Below are positions 34,506-49,433 of a stretch of DNA of 64,000 nucleotides, piece by piece. Below the pieces are notes generated by a model. The model searched no databases. It saw only the letters and a list, made by a program, of their open reading frames with translations, and was not told where the DNA came from. The DNA lies in contig NW_025064904.1 of the NCBI RefSeq assembly GCF_019112545.1, positions 124,001 to 188,000 of the forward strand, read 5' to 3'. The stretch comes from Guyanagaster necrorhizus. Taxonomy: Eukaryota; Basidiomycota; Agaricomycetes; Agaricales; Physalacriaceae. Every line of letters begins with the position of its first letter. Position 1 is the stretch's first letter. The translations under genes and the position numbers were made by a program.

Positions 34506-34953
34506 TACCGTGGCGAGTCAATAATGAAACCGAGTCTCACCGAACGCAAGGGAGTCTGGATGTTTGATATCCTTGGATTGATGGTGCTTGATATGTCGTT
34601 ACTTTTTGCGACTGTCAGTACGACATCAGGGGGAACGCCGAAACTTACCTCGACCTAAAATTGACCGTCTCTCGGTTGCTCTTCATCCTTCGTCCAGTGA
34701 GGTCGACCTCGTCGTTGTCGACATCCGTCAGGGAGTGACCTCTACCGAGGAACATTATTTCTGGATCATGTTGCGGCATGTGTCCAAGCGTACGGAATTG
34801 ACGCGAAACAACTAAATTCGAGCTGAAGGAGTAGCAGTACGCACGAAGAATGACCAAGTGAGGCAAAGGAAGGTAGTGGCGGCAGTGATGAAACACAGCA
34901 GTAACCTTAACCCTAACCCTAGTGAGTTTTTTTTTAACCCCTTACCATCATCC
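34506..34953. other. Divergent promoter region of the WD40 gene and DAD1
   Basis: 448 bp. It contains a telobox next to DAD1 and, on the minus strand at 34599-34779, a short spliceable frame of about 47 codons. That frame opens MPQHDPEIMFLGRGHSLTDV and has a GTAAGT donor and a CTGAC..CAG acceptor. Without a recognisable family I do not call it a gene. Confidence 0.4.
34905..34922 (+). promoter_or_regulatory. Telobox upstream of DAD1
   Basis: CCTTAACCCTAACCCTAG has two perfect adjacent CCCTAA units with a third imperfect one, ending 32 bp before the DAD1 ATG. It has the same layout as the telobox before BMS1. Likely a factor-binding site; inferred. Confidence 0.55.
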
Positions 34954-35284
34954 ATGTCCCAACCAGACAACGAGTCCACTTTTTTCGAGCGAGAACGCGA
35001 CCGTCTGGCCCGAGAAATTACATCCGTGAATATTCTTATTGCGCAACGCGTTTCACTTCTGATATGCTGCATTACAGAGCTTCGAGGAGTTGCTCACATC
35101 GACCAATGGCTTGAATAGAAAGCTCGAAGAGGTCCTAGGAATGACCAAGGAGTACGATACTATCGCGGCATTGTGGAATAATTTCTATGAACTCATGAGA
35201 CAGCCTGATGCTGGTGACGTCTCCGTGGAAGAAAGGTCGCATGGCCTGTCTGGCACGGGTGGCAACATTATAACGATGAAATAG
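34954..35284 (+). CDS. DAD1: DASH complex subunit DAD1
   Basis: Small outer-kinetochore protein of the DASH/Dam1 ring, which couples kinetochores to spindle microtubules. The spliced protein is 92 residues: MSQPDNESTFFERERDRLAR, EITS, then after one intron (GTGAAT..TACAG) SFEELLTSTNGLNRKLEEVL, GMTKEYDTIAALWNNFYELM and a short Gly/Ser tail ending NIITMK. The blocks FERERDRL, EELL.STN.LNRKLEEV and GMTKEY are the DAD1 signature. Stop at 35282-35284. Convergent with PKC1, 165 bp apart. Confidence 0.93.
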
Positions 35285-35448
35285 CGCAGGTGAGCAGACT
35301 AATAATATTGATGTTATTTACGTAGCCTAGAGGTACTCAAATACAGGATGCAGACACAATACTAATCAATGACAACAAACACAAGAGCAGCCATGGTCCA
35401 GTTGCACGTCCTACCCTACTTACATATTCTTCTGCACCTTCTCCCTTC

Positions 35449-39247
<3,799 letters not shown>

Positions 39248-39448
39248 CGCCGTTCAGTGCAGCACGAAGAAAAGGGCAAAGAGAAAGGGAAAGGAGAATC
39301 GTGGATTACCAGAAAGCAGGATCGGTTGAGCAGGAGTGTACTATCTGAAATCAGGCCTGTGGCTGGCAACTGCACAGCCGCTCCATATCGGGTTCTCGTG
39401 TTCGTCATTGGCCACTGCATTTGCGGCTCATTGCTTAGGCAAATTGCT

Positions 39449-41577
39449 ATGCCTTCACTAGCTTACTCGTCAAGAATCAAGGCTGTGGACGACCATACGA
39501 GCGTAGTTCTCTTTTCAAAGCACTGTTTCGTACAAGGAAAGCCTTCCGATACTGTGTACACTGTGAAGCAATCGCGCATTCCCGATAATGTCGACATCCT
39601 CCTAGCTTCGAGTCTCACGTTCACGATATCGGGTCTCTTGGACAAGAAGAAGGTATCTGCAGACTGTATTCAACGCTCTCATCTGGCTCGCCATATCGTG
39701 GAATATCTCAAGACTGTGCGGCATATAAATCACGTTAATCTTGTCACTATAACTTTCGTTTTCAGAATGCGGCACTGCTTGGGCTAAGCACAATTTCCGA
39801 CGTACACCTGGGCGATGACAATGGCGTGCCGACCTGTGAGTCATATATGCGGGCTCTAGTTTTTGTGTTTATGGATTACGCCCAGTTACAGTACATTCAT
39901 CTCGTTGCATGCCGTCAAGCTCAGAGATGAAGTCAATGCATCTGACACTTACCACCATTCATCTGCGATATGAATGGAGGGATATCACAAGTCCAGATTC
40001 ATCGAACCAACTTAACCATCCATTTTCCCCAAATCTATCGTTGCCGTTCTTGACCTTGTTGGATAACGTTATTGGTCGCTTTGTAACATGGCATCTCGTA
40101 AAGTGGGTTGCATACTTATTCGACTAGTCTCTGTATAAGTGACACTTTTCAAGGCGCTACCCTCTAATATTCGGTACTTGGTTTAAGGTGTGTGGATGTA
40201 ACCAAGTCGTCTTGCATCAGTTGTCACCCTATTTTCCAGCAACTAGATCTAGAAGCCACATTCTTCCCAAAAATTTCTCGAATGCTACTAGAAATGATGA
40301 AAAGGTCTCCCAATCCAGAATTTCGTTCGACTTGCAAGCGTCTTCTCAAAGTAGGCGGGTTCCATGACGAATTCATACCGTACCACTGATGGATTTTTTT
40401 TTACAGAGCATCAAGCGAAAACAACTGTTGAGAATCTCGTTGTCCGACGCTTCATTATCCAATTTATTGTCAGAAGTTGGACAAGATCACCTTGATACTC
40501 TCAGGGAGCGTGAGATGGTTCCTGAGCTTAGTGTCGAAGATGCATTCTGTCTCGCCATGGATCACTGTTATCGCCGTGTTATCAGGCGTCCCACGTTCAA
40601 GGTATCGTACCTCTGACGCCATTCGCAACGTATATGCGCTGATAAATGGTCCCTAGACCTTGAATCAACTGTGCATTGCGTCAGCTGATGCAGGAGACGA
40701 TGATGAACTTGCCTTGGACCAAGTACCTCTTCTGCAGACAGCGTCGGAGCCTCTGCCCAAACTGGACAATTTGTTGAACTTTCGCATGCCGGTTACTTTT
40801 GCACAGCTGGACCCGGACCATACCATTTCTGCTTGTTTCTCAGACGACGACTGTTCTGATGGCGCTCTCATGGATATAGGCCTAGAGAGACATGATTCAG
40901 ACATCGACCTCGATAGCCAGAGCGATGTTGACCTTGCGGATTCCGACTTTTCATTCGGAGAGGGGCTCGGCGTTGTCACATCCGATGGATCTGTAGTTTG
41001 TCATGCAGAGCCTTGCTATGCGATTGAAGAAATATTCACATGTTCGCTCTCACCGTGCGACCAGGGAGATTTTTCGTCATCTTGGCACTCTGTCAGCGAC
41101 TACTCGTCTTGTCCGTTTACGGGTCTTCGACACTTCATGGATATTGATTCCGATACGGACGAAACCGGTTTTGATGGTCTAAGCCCAGTCTCTCAGGACG
41201 ACGCTTCTCTCTTTGGCACTCATCTTGTTCTGCATTCTGGACTTGAGATAGCCAAAACGAACTTTGTACCCCCCATTTCTCCCGCTCAAGAACCGCCAGA
41301 TGCTGAACACGTCGAAGACCTCGACTGTCTCATGTTCCTTGACAATTACGACCTAGGCTCATTAGCTGACGATACCTTCGATACCGATGTCGGTATATCT
41401 TTAGACCTGGACGCAGATGATCACACTTCGTCGCATTGTTCCGCCGCGTATTTGGACCCCGACGAAGAAGCGCTCTTGGACGATTGCGAGGATATGGTCA
41501 TCGACCATGTTGACTGTCAGCTGGAGGATTCTTCTGAGGATGAGGTCACGATGGTTGAGAGGGAGCGACCTGGTTGA
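39449..41577 (+). CDS. Unrecognised protein with a highly acidic C-terminal half
   Basis: I do not recognise this protein. Suggested start MPSLAYSSRIKAVDDHTSVV at 39449. Exons join through HLARHIVEYLKT to NAALLGLSTISDVHLGDDNG, MHLTLTTIHLRYEWRD, then FVTWHLALPSNIRYL, QLDLEATFFPKISRMLLEMM, SIKRKQLLRISLSDASLSNL with LSVEDAFCLAMDHCYRRVIR, then TLNQLCIASADAG. The second half (from about 40,660) is one long exon dominated by Asp, Ser, Glu and Cys (SDIDLDSQSDVDLADSDFSF, DFDTDVGISLDLDADDH-type runs). It has no long basic segment and no clear transmembrane segment. The Leu-rich LTLTTIHLRYEW and LPSNIRYLQLDL segments could be leucine-rich-repeat-like, as in fungal F-box proteins, but no F-box is seen. 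The 3' half is secure as coding; the 5' exons are less certain. It is divergent from PKC1 (about 200 bp). Confidence 0.6.
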
Positions 41578-42294
41578 TGACTGAGATGAAGGGTGACGCC
41601 TGCTTTTTCAAGCAAAAACTATGCTTATCGTCCTTTTCGATTAAGAATTGTTGTTCGTTTGCCGCAGTTACAGTATGTTCAAATTCCGGTTTCTGCCATC
41701 TATGGATACGATCGTTGTAGAAGAAGACTTTAGAAGGCTTGTCCAGAACTGTCAAAGCTGCTTCCGACTGCAAAGCTCTCACTACCAGGTGACTGACCCA
41801 GGGTTGTGGCTCGTTGTTTGAATCCGCTCTCACACGGCATCAACCCTCATTTACTGGTAACTGCGATCATCAGGTGTTGGAGTATGAACCAAGCAGACGA
41901 AATGCGAGAATACTACTTATAGCTGTGGACCTGCTCATCCATATAGCAAGGAGTATTTTACTCCACCCAAAGTTTCGGTCAGACGGGCGGAGCTTTGGGA
42001 GTGAGCTAAATTGGTCTGAAACGTGTCGAAAACGGCCAGAAAAGTTGGGAAAAAATGGTGAGCAGCTGACTAAAGATTTACTTCGAGAGAAGACGGCTAG
42101 TACCGGCAGGTCTAGACACCACCGAAATTGTGACTCCGATCAATGTCCGACACAAGGTCCGCAGGCTATAAACTGAAACTTATATAACTCTTTCGCTAGA
42201 GCAATTCAGTTCATCAGTCCAACCGTGTCTTACCTTCGAGTCCATCTCGGCACTCTCTTTATATCGCTATACTGGTCCTTTCCTCACAACCATC
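41578..42294. other. Intergenic region upstream of endosulfine gene
   Basis: 717 bp. Two open frames (minus 41546-41833 and plus 41814-42176) have no recognisable motif and no splice support. The right end holds TATAAA near 42167 and TATATAA near 42181, both plausible core-promoter elements for the endosulfine gene at 42295. Confidence 0.45.
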
Positions 42295-42811
42295 ATGCTC
42301 CCTGCTCAGCGCAAGAAGGTTGACATCAGTGTCAGTATTGGTCCTTACGTCTGCTGTACTGCATGCTCATCCAACTCCGTAGAAACTCTCGGACCAGGAG
42401 CAGATCCTTTTCGCCAAGTATGGAAAACTTCCAACACACAAGAATGTCTTGATGAAGATGCAAAAGGTTGGTCACCCACCACCGATGTTCGAATGTGACG
42501 ATTAATCTGTATCTACAGGATCGAAAGTATTTCGACTCGGGAGATTATGCCTTATCGAAAGCCGGCGTGGCGCCTCAAAGTACAGTGGGTACTGCGATAC
42601 CTAATCCTCAGAAGTGCGTATGCAGATTCTGCTGCAAATTTGTTGCTTATAGCGTTCTCGGCACAGTATCCCTCACGCTTCGTCCCCTACCAACGGTCAT
42701 CAAGGCCTCTCAGTATCTCCTACAAATACCACTTGCCCCGTCCTGAAAGAAAGCAGTCTCTCCCAGGATGAAACCTCTGCGGATGACCAACCGACAGCCG
42801 ACCCGGAGTAA
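42295..42811 (+). CDS. Endosulfine/ARPP19 family PP2A-B55 inhibitor (Igo-like)
   Basis: 119-residue protein of the ENSA/ARPP19/Igo family. When phosphorylated by Greatwall/Rim15 kinases, these inhibit PP2A-B55 and control mitotic entry and quiescence. Spliced sequence: MLPAQRKKVDIS, KLSDQEQILFAKYGKLPTHK, NVLMKMQK, then DRKYFDSGDYALSKAGVAPQ. The hallmark FDSGDY is present with the phospho-acceptor serine at residue 47. The C-terminus is Ser/Thr/Pro-rich, ending SADDQPTADPE, and is variable in the family. The introns have clean consensus ends (for example ATCAGT|GTCAGT..CGTAG|AAACTC). The first ORF reads through introns and misleads if taken as one exon. The family call is strong. Confidence 0.93.
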
Positions 42812-43211
42812 TCAGTGTCAGTTTCTTCAGGGAACCTCTACGTTGCTTTCGCTATCATACTATACACTACTCTAGGAATCCCCGTTCTTAATTATTCCTG
42901 GCCGATCGCTAAGCGACGGTCCTGGTGACCCTCCTATACTTGGACGCATCAGATTCATTGACATGCGAGGTTACCCGTCCAGTTTGCAACTTATGTACTT
43001 GAATCTTTTGGATTCTGTATGTATAAAATATGGCGAGGCAGAGAAGGAAAGCCTGAAGGGTGGGGAGGTGCCATGAGACATTTTCCATGTAACATTTGTG
43101 TAGAAATTTTGCGGATCTAAATGATTCCAGGGTCGTGATCAGCTGTTGCCATGCCCAGTTAGAGGAGGAGCGTGTTTCTAAAAACAGTACATTTAAAAAG
43201 GTATAACGATT
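42812..43211. other. Intergenic region between convergent endosulfine and POL12 genes
   Basis: 400 bp holding the 3' ends of both convergent genes. I see no gene or notable repeat. Confidence 0.5.
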
Positions 43212-45371
43212 TCACGAGCTATCCATTTTGACGATCTCTAGCTTGATGACGCCACCAAGTCCCATTTGAACTACAGCATACGTTCCTTTGGTCAAGAACG
43301 AAGGGTTCAAAACTGAAGTAGTATCTAGGGACTGTAATAAAGTGTCAACAGGATAGGCAAGAAGAGGCAAGAAACGGGACCTTTGAAAAATGCTTAAGAC
43401 GACTGGGGATAATTAACACATCTGGAGCGACATTCTCATTGTCTGATTCACCGAGTTTCAGCAGCTGCGAATGAGTGACGTCGAGATTAACTTCATGAGC
43501 CAGTTCCTGGGGAACAGGAAATAACGGATAAAAACTGCACAGAATAAAAAATCATGGCATCAAAACGAGGCAAAATCCTACCTTCGCTGTTGTAGCACAT
43601 GTCGACATGTGTTTGCCATAGAGTCCGTGCCCGTGTCTTCGGGAGATGAAGGGACTATTGAGTCTATTTCTTCACCCCGTTTCAATAGCTCCTCTTTTCG
43701 AAGGTGAAAGAGAACATCCACGCTGGTGACGGCAACCTTTATGTTGTTTATGGAAAACTGTGCTGGATTCGAAAGCAGATGTATACGCTAAAGGAACATC
43801 AGTGATAAGGTTTCAGTGAAAATTCAGTAATACACACGGAATCACGATTGGACACTTCGGAACTGAACTCGCACTGTGGATATACAGCGTGGAAGCTCAC
43901 GAGATCACGGACACTGGGAACTAAGATAGCGATACTACCTGGGGATGAATCGAGATAGGATCGTAGGGGTTTTGTAAACTGCGCATGGAATAGCTTGAGA
44001 GGAGTAGTGTCAATGGCCCCCGCCTTCAAGAGAGGGTGGGAAGCATCGATGAATGGACCGATCTGCAAACATAAACGCTGTGGTAATTAAAGCATTGCTG
44101 GGTCTTACCAATACTACCACTGTGGGCTTTTTGGACTTCAGAATCGGGAGAAAAGCTCTCCAAGGTTTGAAGCCGAGATCTAAATCCGAGGTATACGGTC
44201 CGCTAGCTATATACATCAAGAACGAAGAATCTGAAAAATTAGGATCCGAAAAAGCCCTTGAAGACCGTGTGCGTAGAGGTGGCGGCTATTGACTGCGTCA
44301 ATGGTTACCATCGAATATGTAGAAATATAGCATACTGCGAGGACTTCTGAGGCCAAGAACGAGCCTACCCCCCCATTCTTGCCTTTCAAAGCCACCAATG
44401 CGCCTGGGAAGAAACTGATTCCACCGGCACCCAAAGCCCCCCCACGTATCTTTAAGGAAGGTGTAAAGCGGAGGGGTACTCGCGATCCTGAACCCAGCAT
44501 TCGGGATGTCTCAAGAGTCAATGAAGTCTCCGTTAATTTGGTGCCAGGTTCTGATTCTGACTCCTGTACTATGCGTCCGACTACCGTGACCTCTTCCTGT
44601 GGGCAAAGAGTGAGGTAAATATCAATGAGAGAGGAGAGATTCTCGCACATCGGTGGACGAAGCTGGGTCGCTGAATCCAGAGACTGGGATCTTGTAGTGT
44701 TCACGGATAAGCTCAGCGAATTCGTCTATTTGCTCATCTAAAACTATATTGAAGCAAAATTAGCCCACAACGAGATGTGCATGTAAGAGAGCCATGCCTT
44801 CACTGCGTTCGGAAACCTTTTCATACATATATCGGTCTGCAAGGCATTCTAGCTTCATAATAGGAAGAATGGCCAGCAAACTTACAAGCACGTCTCTTCC
44901 TGGACGCCATATCTTCCTTTGGGCCTTTGTATGTCACAGCGGCAGATACACTCGCAGGAATATCGACCACCATCGTGTCTGACTCGGTTTTCACTGTTGT
45001 CCCATGACTCGCACCAGAGTAGCGCGCAGCAAAAGCAGGATTTAAGTTACGACCTCCTCTCATTGTCTTCGGCTTTGGCTGGGCCTTCTTACTGCCTGCC
45101 GCGAGCCCGCGGTTCAAGGACGCTTTCAAGGACGCGACAGAGTCCATGGTGAACGGTGGCCGGATTTCAGAGCGTGAGGAAAGATTGAGATGTATGGATT
45201 CCCATTTATAAAAGAGGTCTTCTGCGCTCTGCTGGTAAATTTTGCACATCGAGACGCCTGCAGAATGGGGTTGTCGCGTCAAATGAACAAGAATGGGATG
45301 CACACACATTCTTCGACCAGCTTTTCATCCAAATCATCACCAAACTGTTCCCTTATTTCTCTCACAGACAT
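43212..45371 (-). CDS. POL12: DNA polymerase alpha subunit B
   Basis: B subunit of the DNA polymerase alpha-primase complex, needed for replication initiation. The protein starts MSVREIREQFGDDLDEKLVE, then an intron (T|GTGTGC..TGCAG) joins to CVSMCKIYQQSAEDLFYKWE. Next is a linker with LKASLNRGLAAG, RGGRNLNPAFAARYSG and YKGPKEDMASRKR. The OB-fold and calcineurin-like exonuclease-derived domain follow, with EEVTVVGRIVQESESEPGTK, LEGGGHMQIGPFIDASHPLL, KAGAIDTTPLKLFHAQFTKP and SIAILVPSVRDLVSFHAVYP with PQCEF. It ends VVQMGLGGVIKLEIVKMDSS, stop at 43212-43214. GPFIDASHPL is diagnostic for this subunit. About 560-600 residues. Divergent from CWF19 with 183 bp between starts. Confidence 0.93.
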
Positions 45372-45554
45372 GGTAGAGGATCTAAGTATCGATAGTGGCC
45401 GTGCTTGGATCGACGGGAGAGATTGTCACAAACGCGATGTGACTGTCACTGTATCGTGACGACGGACTCGGGCAGATCTACCAATTTATACTACTAGTCC
45501 TCCTTGAGCCCACCCACTGCCAATTGCTCCCATTGGCGTCTAGCCTATTCTGCT

Positions 45555-48335
45555 ATGGGGGACGATACCAAACGCTTCAAGCACAAGCACAAGCACTCTC
45601 ATGATCATGATACGGAGCGGCACAGCAAAAAGAGGCATAATCACGATAATGACAGAAGACACAAGAAGAAGCGGAAACATGGTGAGGATAAGGGAACAAA
45701 GATTATGGACGAAAGTCTAGGAGATGAGGACATGTGGGTAGAGAAGAATATCGACATGGAAGGAGAACGGGTAAGCCTGGTCATTGCTAATCGCTTCTTG
45801 TCTGAACCGTTGACAGCCTCTGGCGACGGACATTCCGACTGCAGAAAGCTTGAAGTTGGCTTCATCCGCGACATCTGGGTCGTCTATCTCTGCTTTCCAG
45901 CCCTTGATACCTACAGAAACTAAACCCAAACGAGATGACTGGATGTTGGAAGAACCAGCCGCTCAGGTTTCTCGGCCTTCATCGTCTCGCATTCAACTTC
46001 AGGACGACGAGTCCTTCACGGAGGATTACGGGGAGGCGTCTGGAGGCCGAAGAACGATTGGTGGAGGAGTAGATTTTTTCTCTAACCTTGGTACAGAAGT
46101 TCACAAAAAGAATTCGCATCCTAACAGACCCGATCCAGACAAGGCAAGTTTCATCTAATTAACACCCAGGTATATCTTATTTAGCATTGGATAGCCGGTC
46201 ATCAGCTCAAGGGAGCTTAATACAAGTCTCAGAGATAACAAATCTATCGACGAATCCGCGGCTCCTGCTCCCAAACCAAATGTTCCAGGAGGTCCTGGAT
46301 CACAATGGAGGATGATCCGGCTTCGACGCGTCTTCGAAACCGCAGAAGAAGAAGGACTACCTATTGAACAACTGGCAGTTGATCGCTTTGGCTCATTGGA
46401 GGCATTTGAGGAAGCCAAGGAGGAGCGGCGAATATTGGATGAACGAGAGGGTAAGCGGCCAGATCGGGCTGTTGGCTCTGAACGGCGTGGTAGGTCTGAG
46501 GGGGAGAAAAAGATAATGTTCAACGACATTGGTGGAAGTGGAGCATCTAGTCGCAGCTCTTCATTCCGTCGGCCAGGTGGTCATGCCGATAGCGCACCAT
46601 CTACACCAACCCCAGGTGGTCGTCCTCCAGTGAATCGGCGATTGGACAGCCTACGTTTGCCTTCACAGGCTGCATCCCCTTTGCAACAATCTCGGACACC
46701 TATACCTTCGGTGTTGACTCCACCCACAGGAGTTCGCGGTTCCACGTCACGAGGGCTGTCGCCCTCGTCTTTGAATAAATTGCAGGCGAAAGTCCTTCGT
46801 GCAAAATTGATGGGTGCACCTGATGCTGAAGAGCTAGAGAGCGAGTATGAGGCTGCTTCTAAGGCGACGTACCGCAGCGACGAGGGAGGAAACGTACGGA
46901 CGAAGGTTGAAGTTTTGCCCACTCTGGATGGGCAGGGTCGGCTGTATGATATTGGGCATGGCAAAAATGACGAAGCAGCCCTTTTTCCTGGGAATCGTAA
47001 AAAGAAAGAAAAGGTTGCTTTGTACCCTTGTTTTCCTTCGGGCTTCTCTAAGCTTTTGTCTTAGGTTGAAACAAGAGATCCAAAGACGGGCGACTTGGTC
47101 AGGATCAATGCAGATGATGATTCGACCACTTTGGGTGAGATGCTGCGGCAAGAGAAGTTTGGCGGTGGAATGTCGGACCAAAAGAACTTGGACGCTCAGT
47201 TTGCCCGTGCCATCATGGGAGACGGCAAATTTCAGGTAGGCTGCTCTCTGTGTCTCTAGGACAGTCACTCGATACGTTTTCTAGAACGACCTTGACTACA
47301 TGGATGAAAACGTGGAAAAGCTCAGTCGACAAAAGATGCGTTCAGATGCTATGAAGCGCCAGTTCGCTATCCAGGGTATGTACGATTCGCTCAGAGGGGA
47401 TCATGAAGATGACTATGACTTACAGACTACAAGCGTACCCAGCAAGTCCTCGCTACGTGCCATTTTTGCTTTGGAGAGGATGATTCACCTCCAAAAGCGC
47501 CAGTTATTGCAATGGGGACCCGGGCGTATCTTTCTTGCACCACAAATGAGGAGCTGGTCAAAGGACATTGTCTGATAGTGCCGATACAGCATCATTTGAC
47601 AATGCTAGATGGAGATGACGATGTGTGGGACGAAGTTAGGGTTTGTCTTGCTTTCCTTCTTTGCTATCACTTCCGCATCATGCTCGTTCTAGAACTTCAT
47701 GAAATGTCTGATGCGTATGTTTGCCGAGGAAGATCAAGGTGTCCTATTCTATGAAACGGTCATCTCATTGAAGAAACAAAAACACACCTGCATTGAATGC
47801 ATCCCTTTGCCTTGGAACCAATATGACCTAATCCCAGGCTACTTCAAGGTACACAAGCAATTCTCAATCGCCGTCAGAGTGCACTAACACGATTTCAGGA
47901 ATCAATACTGACGTCGGAGGCTGAATGGTCACAGCATAAGAAGTTAATTGACTTTTCCAAGCGTCCAGGTGGTTTTCGGCGTGCGATGGTCCCCAATTTG
48001 CCCTATTTCATGGTTCAGTTTGACCACAAAGGGGACAAGGGATACGGACACGTCATCGAAGGTGTCAATGATGGCGCTGATGGAGAAGAAGGTATAGATG
48101 AAGGGGAGAAAGGTTCTGGGGAATTTCCATGGTAAACCTTTCGCGCGTCCTGCATATGTATTTGCTCAAAATATACAGGTACTTTGCTGGGGAGATCATT
48201 GGAAATATTTTGGAACTGGAACCCCGTCAGTGGAGGAGACCGAGACGGATAGATTTCCGAATGAATTCAGAGCGCGTGACTGAGTTCAGGAAGAAGTATG
48301 CCAAGTTCGACTGGACGGGGATGATTGGAAGATAA
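45555..48335 (+). CDS. CWF19: CWF19-like spliceosome-associated protein
   Basis: Homolog of fission yeast Cwf19 / human CWF19L2, a splicing factor of late spliceosomes related to debranching. The N-terminus is extremely basic and His/Lys-rich (MGDDTKRFKHKHKHSHDHDT, RHKKKRKHGEDKG). A middle region contains SQWRMIRLRRVFETAEEEGL, an MFNDIGGSG block and SSLNKLQAKVLRAKLMGAPD. The C-terminal CwfJ_C_1/CwfJ_C_2 domains read GTRAYLSCTTNEELVKGHCL with the HIT-like IVPIQHHLTMLDGDDDVWDE, then KKQKHTCIECIPLPWNQYDL, GGFRRAMVPNLPYFMVQFDH, GHVIEG and FPWYFAGEIIGNILELEPRQ with RRIDFRMNSERVTEFRKKYA. It stops at 48335 after DWTGMIGR. All C-terminal family blocks are intact; about ten short introns. Confidence 0.92.
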
Positions 48336-48546
48336 TGTATCATGTATTTTTGGACCGAAGGCTCTATACGCGACGTTTAGCGATGCATTCCACTCTGGCG
48401 GGGCCAATCTGCTCACAAAATCTAGATGCATCAAGCTAGGAAGTTTGGAACTGCCTACAGCCGCACTTAATCTCAAACACTGCCCGTCCTCGCTGCCGAA
48501 CAGCGAGGAGTTGTCGTAGTGATTATACCGATGCTTCTCGATGGAG

Positions 48547-48554
48547 TATAAAAA
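48547..48554 (+). promoter_or_regulatory. TATA box of the dead chitinase gene
   Basis: TATAAAAA lies about 80 bp before the signal-peptide ATG at 48630, so the core promoter of the GH18 pseudogene appears preserved although the gene is not. Confidence 0.4.
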
Positions 48555-48629
48555 GACGTGACGATTTTTTCTTGGATTAACGTGTTTTCTCTACTTGCAA
48601 CCTTTGAACTTTGGGTGGTACCAGCTTAC

Positions 48630-49433
48630 ATGTTTTTGTTCTGGCTGTTAGCGTTTCCTTCTTTTTATTTAATTCAAGCGGAGAAAAGCGATGCAGTCTG
48701 TGAAACGGACAAAGTCGCTTCAGCTTGGTTCACTGGCTGGCATGCCGACGAGGGCCTTGATGTCAATGACATTCTCTGGTCAAAGTACACCGAGATAACC
48801 TTTGCGTTTGCGTAAGTGCTGCGACACGACTGCAACTGGATACGGATTCTTACCACGAACGCAGTGAGACAACGCCAGACGTTAATGTCGTCTCTTTCAA
48901 TGGATCAGGTTCCCAGAACTTTCCCCAGCGAGCAAATTCTTCTCGGTGTCACAGCCTATGGGCATAGTTTCGGTGTACCCAAAGTTGATGCATTCTCCAA
49001 GACTTCGGATACGCTCGCTCTATACGCACCTTTCGGCTCCTCCGTCCATCCCGGGGCTGTGTCAATGTTTGTGGCGCTGATACTACGACAGGGGGAGCCG
49101 TCAACTTTTCGGGACTTGTTGAGCAAGGTTATCTCACTGAAAGCGGGAATGCTGTAGATGATGTGCTTTATATATTCGACAACTGCAGCCAAACGATCAG
49201 TCGTTTGATTTATCGTTATGGGGATACCTCCTTGTTCTCATGCGTTTTCATTACAGCCCTTTATCTACAACACCACTACTCAAGTGATGATTTCCTACGA
49301 CGGCGGCGAGTCTTTTGCGGCTAAAGGACAGTTTATCGCAGACATGGGGCTGGCTGGCTTTGCTGTGTGGGAAGCAGGAGGCGAATATCACAACATTCTG
49401 CTGGATTCTGCTCGTGGACAATTATTTGCATAG
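48630..49433 (+). pseudogene. GH18 chitinase, catalytic core deleted
   Basis: Remains of a secreted GH18 chitinase. The left part encodes a hydrophobic signal peptide (MFLFWLLAFPSFYL), then VASAWFTGWHADEGLDVNDI and KYTEITFAFA, and after an intron TTPDVNVVSFNGSGS. This jumps directly to the C-terminal third, ILLGVTAYGHSFGVP, in another frame. About 200 residues that normally carry the SxGG strand and the catalytic DxxDxDxE motif are missing; the junction is near 48,905-48,920. A second frame shift lies between YAPFGSSVHP and CVNVCGADTTTGGAVNFSGL. The end reads PFIYNTTTQVMISYDGGESF and MGLAGFAVWEAGGEYHNILL. Family assignment is firm and loss of activity is clear. Confidence 0.85.

Noticed and set aside
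34599..34779. Short spliceable minus-strand frame of about 47 codons
   Set aside because: Splice signals look good but no family match and no upstream exon with a good ATG, so kept only as a note in the intergenic entry.
10271..34922. Telomere repeats as a sign of a chromosome end
   Set aside because: Only one to three units at each site, each in a gene promoter, and no subtelomeric array.
41546..42176. Two open frames (minus 41546-41833, plus 41814-42176)
   Set aside because: No recognisable motif, no splice pattern and no neighbour relation; likely chance frames.
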